From JBDTSW01 sp963797835 (GTDB taxonomy: Bacteria; Actinomycetota; Thermoleophilia; Solirubrobacterales; 70-9): a stretch of DNA of 64,000 nt. The notes under the pieces were generated by a model. The model was not told where the DNA came from. It saw only the letters and a program-made list of their open reading frames with translations, and searched no databases. The position numbers and the translations under genes were made by a program. The stretch lies in contig CAWCRN010000019.1 of NCBI GenBank assembly GCA_963797835.1, positions 1 to 64,000 of the forward strand, in the 5' to 3' direction. Shown here in pieces: positions 1 to 8,600 of the stretch (within the stretch, counting starts at the first letter, position 1; every line of letters begins with the position of its first letter).

Positions 1-8
1 TGACGGGC

Positions 9-326
9 TCAGGCCTTCAGCTCGACTTCCTGGCTCCAGAAGGAGACCCGGACGTCGTCCCCCATCGCACAGATGACGCCAATGGCATTCGCGGGGCCGG
101 GCGTGAAGCCGGCCGCGTAGTAGCCGGGGTCGATGTCGAGGGTCCAATGCTTGCGCGGCTTCTTGAACTCATCGGGTGAGGTCCCCATGCCGGCGGTCTT
201 GTTGCCTTTCTGTGCGATCGAGACGGAGACCAGGGACTGCCGCTCACCGTTCTCCCACTCGAGCGGCCCGCGGGCGCGGACGGCACCGTTGACGATCTTG
301 AGCGGGGACTCGAACCTGGACCGCAT
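9..326 (-). CDS. hypothetical protein, 105 aa
   Basis: A 105-residue soluble protein that I do not recognise. It has no signal peptide or membrane segment and ends shortly before the window edge. The start is supported by an AGGAGGG ribosome site a few bases upstream of the ATG. Composition is mixed (charged N-terminus, Gly/Pro-rich middle around GYYAAGFTPGPANAIG) and third codon positions are GC-rich, as in a real gene. There is no close neighbour on the same strand, so context gives no clue to function. Confidence 0.65.
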   Translation of the reverse strand: MRSRFESPLKIVNGAVRARGPLEWENGERQSLVSVSIAQKGNKTAGMGTSPDEFKKPRKHWTLDIDPGYYAAGFTPGPANAIGVICAMGDDVRVSFWSQEVELKA

Positions 327-408
327 GCTTCCCTCCTGACTTTGGCGTTACGCGATGCTCTGCCCCCATCCCCCCGCCACTATAAGCAAGGCCAGGGGGG
401 CTTTGTCA

Positions 409-612
409 TCACAAGAGGGGACCCGCAGATCCGAACTCCCAGGGCCTCCTCCGGGGCAGTATCCCGGTCTGGCCGACGTCAGCTCGCACGAGGAGGCTTG
501 TGTCGCTGAAGTATTCACCGGGGCCGCCGATCAGCAGCCGCGCCTCGTTTGCCTGCTCGGCGATCGTGGCGCGCTCGTCGTCGGTGAGCAGATCAAGCTC
601 GGCCAGCCGCAC
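409..612 (-). CDS. possible small hypothetical protein (67 aa)
   Basis: The reverse strand carries an acidic, protein-like stretch (VRLAELDLLTDDERATIAEQ) with strongly GC-biased third codon positions and a stop at 409. The GTG chosen as start has only a weak GAGG upstream, and the frame stays open further 5', so the true start is unsure. No family is recognised. It occupies most of the otherwise empty 327-702 interval. Confidence 0.35.
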   Translation of the reverse strand: MRLAELDLLTDDERATIAEQANEARLLIGGPGEYFSDTSLLVRADVGQTGILPRRRPWEFGSAGPLL

Positions 613-702
613 CGCGTCGGCCTCGTGGCCCCGTGGCCGCGTTCCTCTCGGCGGGTGGCCTCGGCGTGTGATGGCCCTCGGCGCTGGGTACTGGCCTTCC
701 CG

Positions 703-975
703 GTGCGATCCACTGTGGAGATAGCAAGCGTCCAGCTCACTCGGGTGTTGCTCAGCGGCGTGGTCGTCGCGGGCAGCCTCGCCTTCTGGACGGTCGTCCC
801 TGTGAGCTGGCTCTCCCTCACGGGTGCGCTCGTCCCGTATGGGGGAGCTCGGTTCGTGCTCGTGCTGATCGGCTGCCCGTTGACGATGGCCCTTGTCTTC
901 ATGGTCCTGAGCCGGGTGGAGTCGCATCGACGTCAGCTGTCGGGACCGCGCTCCGACGTGCCTCTCCGTAGGTGA
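703..975 (+). CDS. small two-helix membrane protein (90 aa)
   Basis: Two clear hydrophobic segments (about residues 14-43 and 52-74, the latter containing FVLVLIGCPLTMALVFMVL) are followed by a basic tail, so a two-pass inner-membrane protein is likely. The GTG at 703 is a guess, since no good ribosome site is visible and GTG 715 or 745 are alternatives. Its TGA stop overlaps the ATG of the next tiny membrane ORF (TGATG), indicating translational coupling. Function unknown. Confidence 0.5.
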   Translation: MRSTVEIASVQLTRVLLSGVVVAGSLAFWTVVPVSWLSLTGALVPYGGARFVLVLIGCPLTMALVFMVLSRVESHRRQLSGPRSDVPLRR

Positions 976-1076
976 TGCTCGTCATCTCGGCGCTTATCGC
1001 ACTGGTTGGCCTGGTCCTGTGGTGGTTCTTCATCGCCGACACAGCCAATCCGAGCGGACCGCTGCAACCCATCTAG
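975..1076 (+). CDS. 33-aa single-helix membrane peptide
   Basis: A 33-residue peptide that is almost entirely one transmembrane helix (MLVISALIALVGLVLWWFFI) followed by a short polar tail. The ATG overlaps the stop of the preceding membrane protein in a TGATG arrangement, the usual sign of coupled translation. The two may form a small membrane complex, which is inference. It is too short for ordinary gene finders and I know no family for it. Confidence 0.5.
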   Translation: MLVISALIALVGLVLWWFFIADTANPSGPLQPI

Positions 1077-1746
1077 CCAAGGGCCGTCACGGGCCTCGCC
1101 CGCTACCTGGCCCGGAGAAGGGCGGCCAGCTCGGAGCTACGCAGCTCTCCCGGACTTCGCGTTTGACATCGACGAAACCTCCTCCGCCCGTGCCCGTTGG
1201 TGGCAGGCCCACCGTAAGAGCCCCATCAGGATGGGAAGAACTTACGAAGAGTTAGGGAGTCGCCCGGACACCAGCTCCGATGTCGGCGAGGGCGCGATCG
1301 AGGTCCTCCGGCGCGAGGCCGCCGCGTGCGGCGATGCGGCGTCCGACGTCCTCGAGCCGCTCCCGCCGCGGGCAGGGCGCGCGGGCACCCACAGGGGCCG
1401 GCGCCGGCGCTCGCACGTCAGCGGACGCAGCTTGCTCATCGTTGCCTCATCTCTCTTGCGCCACTGTGGACGCAGGGTTGCTCTTTGCTCGATACGGGGC
1501 TTCGGCTGACTCGGCGTGGGAGTGGGGAGTGGGACGGGGCAGCGAAAAGCTGGCCCGTCCCGTTCCCATGAGAGCGTCTCCCCGGATGCGTGCTTCCGCA
1601 CCGCTCTCACGTGTGATGTTGTATCGTCCTGATGGTAAATACACGAGAGCGCGCAGATGTTACAAACGAAGACACAGAACGCATATCAACCCGCGGATCC
1701 GCCGGCCTCCAGGCTCATGTCCCGCCGGTCGGATAGAACTGCGGGC
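1077..1746. other. gene-poor interval
   Basis: About 670 bases with no confident gene except the weak reverse-strand candidate at 1252-1416. Long overlapping open frames here have unlikely, Arg/Ser/Pro-rich translations and look like the product of high GC. No RNA gene, repeat or clear promoter was recognised. Confidence 0.4.
1252..1416 (-). CDS. possible small protein or gene remnant (54 aa)
   Basis: The reverse strand encodes a sensible amphipathic C-terminus (ERLEDVGRRIAARGGLAP then EDLDRALADIGAGVRATP) with GC-rich third positions, ending in TAA. The only in-frame start is a GTG without a convincing ribosome site, and an in-frame TGA lies a little upstream. It could be a short protein or the 3' remnant of a decayed gene. 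No family assigned. Confidence 0.3.
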   Translation of the reverse strand: MRAPAPAPVGARAPCPRRERLEDVGRRIAARGGLAPEDLDRALADIGAGVRATP

Positions 1747-2068
1747 ATGAAGGCCGAGGAGGTTGCGCGTCCCCTACTCCCCTGGCTTGGGCGCGCCTGT
1801 CGCCAGGCGCGAGAGGAGAGAAACGTCGTTCAGGTCAGGATCGCGGCGGCGATCGAGGTAAACCAGGCGACGATCGCGCGCTTTGAGGACGGCACCGCGT
1901 GGCCGCGGCAGCCCGAGGAGCGTCCTGATGGCCTATGCGAGCCAGCTCGATATGGACGTCAGGCTGCTCTGGCTTCACGCCTTCGTCCTGTGGCTCGAAA
2001 ACGATCCGGTCCTGGACAGGAAGAGTCAGGAGCAGATTCGGGCCGCGCTCAAGCGCCTGCAAAACTAG
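1747..2068 (+). pseudogene. XRE-family helix-turn-helix regulator, frame broken
   Basis: The N-terminal part reads LGRACRQAREERNVVQVRIA...VNQATIARFEDGTAWPR, a typical XRE/Cro-C1 helix-turn-helix with the recognition helix NQATIARFE. The continuation, PERVLMAYASQLDMDVRLLW-like and ending ALKRLQN, is in the next frame. The switch lies near 1915-1922 in cccgaggagcgtc and needs removal of one base. With that correction the protein would be about 106 aa, a normal length for a stand-alone small DNA-binding protein. Either a pseudogene or a consensus error; similar single-base breaks occur across the whole window. Confidence 0.55.
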
Positions 2069-2279
2069 GGCGCCAAGGGGCTCCGAGTCGACGCCCCCGA
2101 GCTTGCTGATCATCGCTGGGCGCGCCACCACCGGTCGGAATCCCGCATCCGCTCCGTGCCGGCTGGGACGAGGTCTCCTATTCCGATGGCGTCGGCGCCT
2201 AGGGTGGCCACGTCGGAGCGCGAACAGGCCCAATTGCGCACGGTTTCTGCACGCGTAAAATCGGGACCGAAGCACGAAC

Positions 2280-2296
2280 CCCCTGTTCCGCAGGGG
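2280..2296 (-). terminator. possible hairpin 3' of tRNA-His
   Basis: CCCCTG-ttccg-CAGGGG forms a 6-bp stem with a 5-nt loop about 10 nt beyond the tRNA-His 3' end. There is no clear U tract on the tRNA strand, so it may act in 3' processing or be incidental. Confidence 0.25.
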
Positions 2297-2306
2297 CTTC
2301 GTAAGG

Positions 2307-2380
2307 GGTGAGCGACGGGACTTGAACCCCCGACCGCCTGGACCACAACCAGGAGCTCTACCAACTGAGCTACGCCCACC
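2307..2380 (-). tRNA. tRNA-His(GTG)
   Basis: Cloverleaf read on the reverse strand: an extra 5' G (the G-1 typical of tRNA-His), acceptor GTGGGCG paired with CGCTCAC, D-arm GCTCAGTTGGTAGAGC, anticodon loop TTGTGGT with anticodon GTG, T-loop TTCAAGT. The T-stem has one G-G mismatch (positions 50/64). No CCA is encoded. A CCCCTG/CAGGGG hairpin lies just beyond the 3' end (2280-2296) but has no T run. Confidence 0.93.
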
Positions 2381-2500
2381 AGGGGACGGCGCGCAGGGCG
2401 CCGCGAGGGAAATCTAAGCGTGCCCGCCTCCGGCCAATGGCGGCCGGGTGGGAGCCGGGCGCTCGAGCGCCGCGGCTCTCCGCCCTCACTCAGGCGCTGA

Positions 2501-3064
2501 TCAGAACGGGAACAGGCGGTACTTCACGCTCGCGTCGCCGATCACCGTCTGGTCGCTGAACGCCGAGACGCCGAAGGCGTCGTTGAGCGCGTCGGCGGCC
2601 CCTGCGGTCAGGTCGGTCCCGACCGGTCCGATCGAGAGCTTGCCGCGCTTGAACCCGATCTCCGTATCCGAGAAGTCGAGGTCGAGCAGTGCGACGGGCC
2701 CCGCTCCGTTCACCTTCCCGTAGAGCAGCCGCTCGCCCGGGACGATCACGAAATCCGTCAGCGCGACGGTGGTCCCCGGCTAAAGGGTGATCCCGCCGGC
2801 ATGGCGGATCTTTCCGGCGCGCAGCGCGCTGCGAATCCGGTTGGTGATCGGGAACATAGGTGGCGCCGGTCCAGGCTGCCGTGGCACGAACCCGGGAGCG
2901 ACGCCGAGCGTGCCGAGGGCCGCGAGCGTGTCCGGATCCACCGTCAGCTCGGTGGCTCCGTACGAGTTCTTGTGTGGCTTGCCGTCGGCCTCGGCCGAGG
3001 CGACGGGCGCCGTGGCACCCACCGCCGCGATCACCGTGGTCAACACCAGCAGTCTGCGAAGCAT
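2501..3064 (-). pseudogene. exported HtaA-like domain protein with in-frame amber codon
   Basis: A signal peptide (MLRRLLVLTTVIAAVGATAP, cleavage near AVASA-type VASA/E) leads into a domain with the pattern seen in actinobacterial HtaA-like exported proteins. Strand-forming repeats and LTAGAADALNDAFGVSAF near the C-terminus support this. Codon 95 is TAG, between GGITL and PGTTVAL, where one base change (TCG to TAG) would restore a serine. Both halves are in the same frame, so this is a nonsense change, not a frame break. Total 187 codons. It could be a pseudogene, a sequencing error or, less likely, readthrough. Role unknown; HtaA domains elsewhere bind heme. Confidence 0.55.
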
Positions 3065-3174
3065 CGAAAATCCTCCTCCGTAAGAGTTCAGGGAATTGCT
3101 GTACCCCCACTACGCCCCGGGACCGCTTGGCCGGTTGTGATTTGTTCGGTAGCGGTTGCGCGAGGCAGCCGCGC

Positions 3175-3738
3175 TCAGCCTTCTGGCGGCGTCAGCACCT
3201 CGCCGATGACGTGGACCACGCCGTTTCCGGTCTGCACGTCGGCGGTCTCGACAGCGACGCCATTGACCAGCACACTGGTCCCGTCGACGGTGATCTTGAG
3301 GTCCTCGCCCTGCAGGGTCGGAATGGTCTGCCCGTCCTCCAGGTCAGATGAGAGGACCTCGCCCTCGGCGACGTGGTAGCTGAGGATGTCCGCGAGCTGC
3401 TGCTTGTTCGCGGGCTTCAGCAGGTCGTCGAGCTGTCCCGCGGGCAGGGCCTCGAAGGCAGCGTTCGTCGGGGCGAACACCGTGTAGGGCCCGGGGCCGC
3501 TCAAGGTCTCCGCGAGCTCGGCCGCGGTGACCGCCTCGACCAGCGTGCTCAGGTCAGGGGTTGCCTGGGCGGCGGCGACGATGGTCTCGGGCTCGCTCGC
3601 GGAGCCGGACTCCTCGGTCGTCGTCTCGGCTGCGGTCGTGCCGCTGTCGTCGTCGTCATCGCCACATCCGGCCGCGATCCCCGCGACCGCGAGGACGGCG
3701 ACCCCGACCACGATCAGACTGGTGAGTCTGGATTTCAT
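3175..3738 (-). CDS. FAS1 (fasciclin) domain lipoprotein
   Basis: The N-terminal membrane segment ends in the lipobox GIAAGC, so Cys25 should be lipidated, and an Asp-rich and Thr/Glu/Ser-rich linker follows. Residues about 45-185 form one fasciclin domain with the FAS1 hallmarks GPYTVFAPTNAAFEALP and ILSYHVAEG, then the C-terminal NGVVHVIGEVL. FAS1 proteins mediate adhesion or matrix contact at the cell surface. The start at 3738 is preferred over an upstream in-frame ATG because an AGGAGG sits 8 bases before it. It is transcribed alone, downstream of the mgs genes and on the same strand. Confidence 0.85.
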   Translation of the reverse strand: MKSRLTSLIVVGVAVLAVAGIAAGCGDDDDDSGTTAAETTTEESGSASEPETIVAAAQATPDLSTLVEAVTAAELAETLSGPGPYTVFAPTNAAFEALPAGQLDDLLKPANKQQLADILSYHVAEGEVLSSDLEDGQTIPTLQGEDLKITVDGTSVLVNGVAVETADVQTGNGVVHVIGEVLTPPEG

Positions 3739-3807
3739 CCTGCGATACCTCCTGCTCGTTGGCGCCATGCACTACGAGCGGGCGGCACGGGTCGGTTGGG
3801 AATCTCG

Positions 3808-5199
3808 TCAATCTAGCGTGCCGGCCTCCGCCTGATCGGCTCCCGGCACCCAGCTCGTGCCGGCCAGGGGAACCTTGGACATCGCCGCTGCCTCGAGCGT
3901 CAGGGCGACCATGTCCTCCGGCTCCAGGTTGTGGAGGTGGGACTTGCCGCAGGCGCGAGCGAGGGTCTGCGCCTCGAGCACCATCGCGCGCAGGTAGTTG
4001 GCAAGGCGGCGGCCGCCGAGCACCGGGTCGAAGCGACTCGACAGCTCGTCGTCCTGGGTCGAGATCCCGACCGGGTCCCGGCCCTCGTGCCAGTCGTCGT
4101 AGAACCCGGCCGAGCTTCCGATCGCCTCGTACTCCCCCTCGTACGCCGGGGAGTTGTCGCCGAGCGACACGACCGCGGCCACGCCGATCGAGACGGCGTC
4201 GGCCCCAAGCGCCAGCGCCTTGGCGACGTCGGCGCCGGAGCGGATCCCGCCCGAGACGATCAGCTGGACCTTGCGGTGCATGTCGAGCTCCTGGAGCGAG
4301 CGGACCGCCTCGGGGAGCGCCGCGAGGATCGGGATGCCGACGTGCTCGATGAACACCTCCTGGCTTGCCGCCGTGCCGCCCTCCATCCCGTCGAGCACGA
4401 TCACGTCGGCACCGGCCTTGACGGCGAGGGCGACGTCGAAGAAGGTCCGGGTGGCGCCGACCTTGACGTAGACCGGCTTGCGCCAGTCGGTGATCTCCCG
4501 CAGCTCGCCGATCTTGATCTCGAGGTCGTCGGGACCGGTCCAGTCGGGGTGCCTGCAGGCGCTTCGCTGGTCCACCCCCTTCGGGAGGTCGCGCATCTCG
4601 GCGACCCGGTCGGAGATCTTCTGGCCCAGCAGCATGCCGCCGCCGCCCGGCTTCGCCCCCTGCCCGACGACGACCTCGACGGCGTCGGCGCGGCGGAGGT
4701 CGTCCGGGTTCACCCCGTACCGGGAGGGCAGGATCTGGTACACGAGCTTGTCGGAGTGCTCGCGCTCCTCGGGCAGCATGCCGCCGTCGCCGGTGGTGGT
4801 GGACGTGCCGACGGCGCTCGCCCCCCGGCCGAGAGCCTCCTTGGCCGGTGCCGAGAGGGCGCCGAAGCTCATGCCGGCGATCGTGATCGGGATGTCGAGG
4901 TGGATCGGCTCGGTCGCGAAGCGGGTGCCCAGGGTGACGTCGGTGGCGCACCGCTCCCGGTAGCCCTCCAGCGGGTAGCGGGAGACGCTGGCGCCGAGGA
5001 ACAGGAGGTCGTCGAAGTGGGGGACGCGGCGCTTGGCGCCGAAGCCGCGGATGTCGTAGATGCCCTCACGGGCCATCCGGTGGATCTCGTGGATGGCGTT
5101 GCGGTCGAACAGGGCCGACTCGCGAAGGCCCGGACGCCAGCGACCGGTCTCCCAGAGCGGGAACCCCTCCTGCTCGGAGAGCGAGTCGAACTCGGTCAT
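3808..5199 (-). CDS. mgsC: FMN-binding glutamate-synthase-like subunit (N-methylglutamate synthase MgsC, copy 1)
   Basis: 463 aa, the FMN/TIM-barrel part of glutamate synthase as a stand-alone protein. Visible signatures are ITIAGMSFGALSAPAKEALG, the TTTGDGGM loop, GATRTFFDVALAVKAGADVIVLDG, SGGIRSGADVAKALALGADAV and RACGKSHLHNLEPED. In the N-methylglutamate pathway this subunit transfers the methylamino group with MgsA and MgsB. The loop that carries three Cys ligands of an iron-sulfur cluster in the other copy reads YDDWHEGRDPVG here: Tyr367, Trp370 and Asp375 replace the three Cys. So this paralogue probably lacks the cluster. The ATG overlaps the stop of mgsB (ATGA), in an operon with mgsB, mgsA and gmaS. 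GlxD-type glutamate synthase paralogues are the alternative name. Confidence 0.8.
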   Translation of the reverse strand: MTEFDSLSEQEGFPLWETGRWRPGLRESALFDRNAIHEIHRMAREGIYDIRGFGAKRRVPHFDDLLFLGASVSRYPLEGYRERCATDVTLGTRFATEPIHLDIPITIAGMSFGALSAPAKEALGRGASAVGTSTTTGDGGMLPEEREHSDKLVYQILPSRYGVNPDDLRRADAVEVVVGQGAKPGGGGMLLGQKISDRVAEMRDLPKGVDQRSACRHPDWTGPDDLEIKIGELREITDWRKPVYVKVGATRTFFDVALAVKAGADVIVLDGMEGGTAASQEVFIEHVGIPILAALPEAVRSLQELDMHRKVQLIVSGGIRSGADVAKALALGADAVSIGVAAVVSLGDNSPAYEGEYEAIGSSAGFYDDWHEGRDPVGISTQDDELSSRFDPVLGGRRLANYLRAMVLEAQTLARACGKSHLHNLEPEDMVALTLEAAAMSKVPLAGTSWVPGADQAEAGTLD

Positions 5200-5901
5200 C
5201 AGTAGGCGCCCGCGTTGTCGACCTGGAAGGTGTAGAGGTCCCGGGCCGAGCCGTAGCGGCGAAACTCGCCGGGATCGGCGTCGGAGTCCGCCCGCTCCAG
5301 CAGCTCCCCGAGCTGCGAGCGGTGCTCGTCGCGCATCTCCTTCTCGACGCAGTCGGCGCCCAGGCCGGCGACCTCGCCCCGCACGTAGACCCTGGCCTCA
5401 TAGATCGAGTCCCCGAGGCCGTCGCCCGCATCGCCGCAGACGACCAGGGTCCCCTTCTGCGCCATGAAGGCTGCGACGTGGCCCACGGATTCGTGCACGA
5501 CGACGTCCACGCCCTTCATCGAGATGCCGCAGCGGGCCGAGGCGCTGCCCTTGATCGACCACCAGCCCGCCCCGCCCGGACGCCGCGGCCGACTGACTCG
5601 CGTCCCCGGAGACGACGACCTCCCCCGACATGATGTTCTCGGCCACCCCTGGGCCGCAGTTGCCGAGCACCCGCACGGTGGCGAGCTTGTTCATGCCGGC
5701 GCAGTAATAGCCGACGTGCCCATCGATCTCGACCTCGGCCGGGGAGTCGAGCCCGACCGCGACCGCGTGAGCGCCGTTGGGGTTGGCCACTTGCCAGCGG
5801 GACGTCGTCTGAGGATCGAGCTCGTGCAGGCGCTGGTTCAGGTCCCGCACCGTGGTGGTCGCGAGGTCGACCGTCTCAACCGCGACTTCGGTGGGGCTCA
5901 C
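5199..5901 (-). CDS. mgsB: GXGXG-domain subunit (MgsB, copy 1), one frame break
   Basis: A beta-helix GXGXG protein like the C-terminal domain of glutamate synthase. The repeat pattern GNCGPGVAENIMSGEVVVSG...GRGGLVV continues after the break as SMKGVDVVVHESVGHVAAF, then GDAGDGLGDSIYEARVYVRG. The break lies near 5559 in gtggtcgatcaag: deleting one base gives VV-IKGSASARCGIS. The GTG start overlaps the mgsA stop (GTGA), and the stop overlaps mgsC. The expected role is the channel/scaffold subunit that links the amidotransferase and FMN subunits. The C-terminus ends with a DLYTFQVDNAGAY tail. About 234 aa after correction. Confidence 0.75.
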
Positions 5902-6807
5902 GCGACCTTCGCCCGCTCCCACGAGTAGACCCGGCCCGGCTCGGGCTCCCAGATCCTCGCCCCCTCGGCGCCCGGGAGGACCGCGATGGCCCGGTACTCC
6001 GACGCCATCGCGACCCAGTCGTCGGTCTCGGCCATCACCGCCGGCTTGCAGGCGATCGGGTCGCGGAGCACGGCGAAGCCGTCGGCGGTGCCGACCGCGA
6101 ACGTGTAGAAGCCGTCGAGATCGTCGAGACAGCGGCGAAGCGCCTGCTCGATGTCGTCCCCCTCGGACAGGCGCCAGGTCAGGTAGCCGGCCGCGACCTC
6201 GGTGTCGTTGTCGGTCTGGAAGCCGATCCCCTGGTGTCGCAGGAACGTGCGCAGGCGGTTGTGGTTGGAGAGCGAGCCGTTGTGCACGAGGCAGAGGTCG
6301 AGGCCGGTCGAGAACGGGTGGGAATGCTCGGTCGTCACCCGGCTCTCGGTGGCCATCCGGGTGTGTCCGAGCGCGTGCGTCGCCGAGACGCCCTCGAGCG
6401 CGAACCGCTTGACGAAGTCGCGGGGATCGACCGCCTCCTTGTAGATCTCGATCCGCTCGCCGACGCTCATCATCCGCAGCTCGGGGTGGCTGCTGGGAGA
6501 GCCAGGCGTGGACGTCGGCGGGGGCGCCGGGGACGACGAAGAGCGCGTGCGAGGCGCGGACCTCCGGGTCTCCCTCGGCCCCGAAGTCCTCGCGTAGCTC
6601 GCCCGCCAGCGCATCCCACGGGGCCGGCTCCTCGGCGGAGAACAGCGAGACCTTGCAGGAGCCGGCGGGCGCGGGGTCGCGGTAGAGCGCGACGCCGGCG
6701 CTGTCGGGCCCGCGATCGGCGAGCTGCGAGAGCATCGCGCTCAGGTGGGCCCCGAGCGACTCCTCGATCGAGCCCGACTTGCTGAACAGACCGGCGATCC
6801 CGCACAT
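5898..6807 (-). CDS. mgsA: class-II glutamine amidotransferase subunit (MgsA, copy 1), one frame break
   Basis: It begins MCGIAGLF, so Cys2 is the N-terminal nucleophile after Met removal. Other Ntn-amidotransferase motifs follow: ADRGPDSAG, THALGHTRMATES, LVHNGSLSNHNRLR and DTEVAAGYLTWRL. The frame changes near 6490 (cagcagccacccc, one extra base), between HAWLSQQ and HPELRMMSVGER. It corresponds to PurF/GltB-type domain proteins (GlxB, MgsA). In N-methylglutamate synthase this subunit acts on gamma-glutamylmethylamide in place of glutamine. It lies between gmaS (12 bp upstream) and mgsB (4-bp overlap). Function is inferred from family and context. Confidence 0.77.
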
Positions 6808-6819
6808 GGGCGCGTCACC

Positions 6820-8185
6820 TCAGAAGTGCTGGAGGTAGCGGTCGAGTTCCCACTGGGTGATCTGCTCGTGGGCGGCCTGCCACTCGCGGCGCTTGCAGCG
6901 GACGAAGTAGTCCAGGTAGTCCTCGTCGCCGACCGAGCCGAGCGCCTTGCGCAGCACGTCGTCGCCCTCGAGCTCGCGGGTTGCGTCGAGCAGGTTGGCG
7001 GGGAGCGTCTCGATCCCCATCTCCTCGCGCTCGGCCTCGCTCGTCTCGTACATGTTGGCCGAGGTGGGGTCGCCGGGATCGAGCCCGCGCTCGATGCCGT
7101 CGAGGCCCGCCGCGAGGATCGCGGTCGCGGCGAGGTAGGGATTGCAAGAGCCGTCGACCGTGCGGTCCTCGATCCGCCCCGCCTCCGGGATGCGGAGCAT
7201 CATCGTCCGGTTGTTGTAGCCGTAGGTGACGTAGGCCGGCGCCCAGGTGGCCCCGCTCGCGGGGGCCCCGATCACCAGCCGCTTGTAGGACGAGACGGTG
7301 GGCGCCGTGAGCGCGATGTAGGCCTTGGCGTGCTCCTTCAGCCCGGCGACGAACTGGTAGGCGAGCTCGCTAGAGGCCGAGGCCCCGGGGGTCGTCGCCG
7401 GGGTCGCGCATGAACAGGTTCTCCTCGCCGTCCCAGAGGCTCATGTGGAAGTGGGCCCCGTTGCCGGTCAGGTGCGCGAACGGCTTCGGCATGAAGGTCG
7501 CGATCAGGCCGCGCTCCTGGGCCATCGCCTCGACCATGTAGCGGTAGAAGACGGCACGGTCGCAGGTGGTGAGCGCGTCCGCGTAGGCGAAGTTCTGCTC
7601 GAACTGCCCGTTCGCGTCCTCGTGGTCGGTCGCGTACATCTCCCACCCGAGCGAGTTCACGTGGCGGATCACGTCGGCGACGAAGTCGAACGAGCGGGTC
7701 AGCGCGCGGATGTCGTAGCAGGGCTGCTCGAGGGTGTCGAGGGGGTCGGCGAGCTCGATCCCGCCGTCCTCGGTCTTCCGCAGCAGGAAGTACTCGAGCT
7801 CGCAGCCGATCTTGAGCTCGAATCCGGCCTCTCGCGCGCGATCGATCTGGCGGCGCAGGATCGTGCGCGGGCAGTAGGGCCAGGGCTCACCCTCGACCGT
7901 GGCGTCGCACGCGAACCAGCCGATCTCCGGCCTCCAGGGGAGCTGGGTGAACGTCCCGACGTCCGGGATCGCGATCAGGTCGGGGTTGTCGGGCGTCTGG
8001 CCGATGTCCCCCGCGGCGAACCCGGCGAAGCCCGCCCCGTCGGCGAGCAGGCCCTCGAGCTGCGGCGCGGGGACCAGCTTGGCGCTGGGCTTCGCGTGCA
8101 TGTCCACGAACTGGGCGAAGAGGAACTCGATCCCATCCTCCGCTACCGCTCGCCGGACGTCATCGGCCGTTGGGCGTGCCGCCAT
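6820..8185 (-). CDS. gmaS: glutamine-synthetase-like gamma-glutamylmethylamide synthetase (GmaS, copy 1), one frame break
   Basis: About 455 aa with the glutamine synthetase fold. The N-terminal beta-grasp has FVDMHAKPSAKLVP. The catalytic part shows IGCELEYFLL, ATDHEDANGQFEQNFAYAD, TFMPKP and NGAHFHMSLWDG, then RLVIGAPASGATWAP and VDGSCNPYLAATAIL. The frame breaks near 7374 (cctctagcgag); removing one base joins GLGL to SELAYQFVAG. GmaS makes gamma-glutamylmethylamide from methylamine, glutamate and ATP; ordinary glutamine synthetase is the alternative. It is the first gene of a leftward operon (gmaS-mgsA-mgsB-mgsC) that diverges from the sox-like operon. ATG at 8185 was chosen because the conserved N-terminus starts there. 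Confidence 0.77.
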
Positions 8186-8203
8186 GCCTGGTTGTATCTC
8201 ACA

Positions 8204-8232
8204 TACGAGCGGGCCGCGCAATGGCGCTCGTA
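8204..8232. promoter_or_regulatory. inverted repeat upstream of gmaS copy 1
   Basis: TACGAGCG (8204-8211) and CGCTCGTA (8225-8232) form a perfect 8-bp inverted repeat with a 13-bp spacer, 19 bp upstream of the gmaS ATG. A second, shorter one, TATGTG (8252-8257) with CACATA (8265-8270), lies next to it. They could be operators or leader hairpins. No protein can be named. Confidence 0.4.
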
Positions 8233-8290
8233 CCAGCATTTCCTGGCGCGCTATGTGACCCGCCCACATACCCCCATGCGCCCCTTGCGC

Positions 8291-8312
8291 TTGTGTACCA
8301 ATTTGTCTAGTC
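8291..8312 (+). promoter_or_regulatory. putative operator, site A (TGTACCAATTTGTCTAGT)
   Basis: This 18-bp element, 34 bp before soxD, matches four other sites in the window (B-E) with the pattern tGTACc-N-(A/T)TTTGT-N-(C/T)A-(G/A)T. It lies in the divergent control region between gmaS copy 1 and the sox-like operon and so could control both. The regulator is not proven. The GntR protein at 26014 is the obvious candidate. Confidence 0.55.
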
Positions 8313-8345
8313 TGTCTCCTGACGGCCGGGTTCGGCCTCAGGCCA

Positions 8346-8600
8346 ATGTCGTTTCTTCTCACCTGTCCCAACTGCGGCGAGCGCGAGGTCACCGACTTCG
8401 CGTATGGGGGCGAGGTTGTTCCGCGCCCGGCTCAGAAGCCGTCCGAGCGTGAGCTGAACTCCTACAACTACTTCCGCCGCAACGTGGCCGGGGTCCAGCG
8501 CGAGTGGTGGTACCACCGCTCCGGGTGCCGCGCCTGGTTCGTGGCCGACCGCGACACCACCACCAACCAGGTGCACTGGGTCGGCCTCCCCGAGCGATGA
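8346..8600 (+). CDS. soxD: sarcosine oxidase / N-methylglutamate dehydrogenase delta subunit
   Basis: An 84-aa zinc-ribbon-like protein with LTCPNCGEREVTDF at the N-terminus and WWYHRSGCRAWF later. The Cys6/Cys9 and His/Cys pair is the zinc site of the SoxD family, and the length is typical (about 85-100 aa). It is the first gene of a four-gene set in soxD-A-G-B order. Its TGA overlaps the ATG of soxA (ATGA). In the N-methylglutamate pathway the same subunit is called MgdB. It probably has a structural role in the heterotetramer. Confidence 0.88.
   Translation: MSFLLTCPNCGEREVTDFAYGGEVVPRPAQKPSERELNSYNYFRRNVAGVQREWWYHRSGCRAWFVADRDTTTNQVHWVGLPER

Noticed and set aside
355..700. Long rightward open frame from 355
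   Set aside because: Its first 110 codons have an unlikely composition. The credible part is only the two-helix protein starting near 703.
2457..2470. GGCGCTCGAGCGCC palindrome as a terminator for the exported protein gene
   Set aside because: It is short, CG-rich and common in such DNA, and has no U tract.
3931..5205. Long antisense open frames over mgs and other genes
   Set aside because: They mirror codon structure of real genes in GC-rich DNA, with repetitive Arg/Gly/Asp/Val translations and no start signals.
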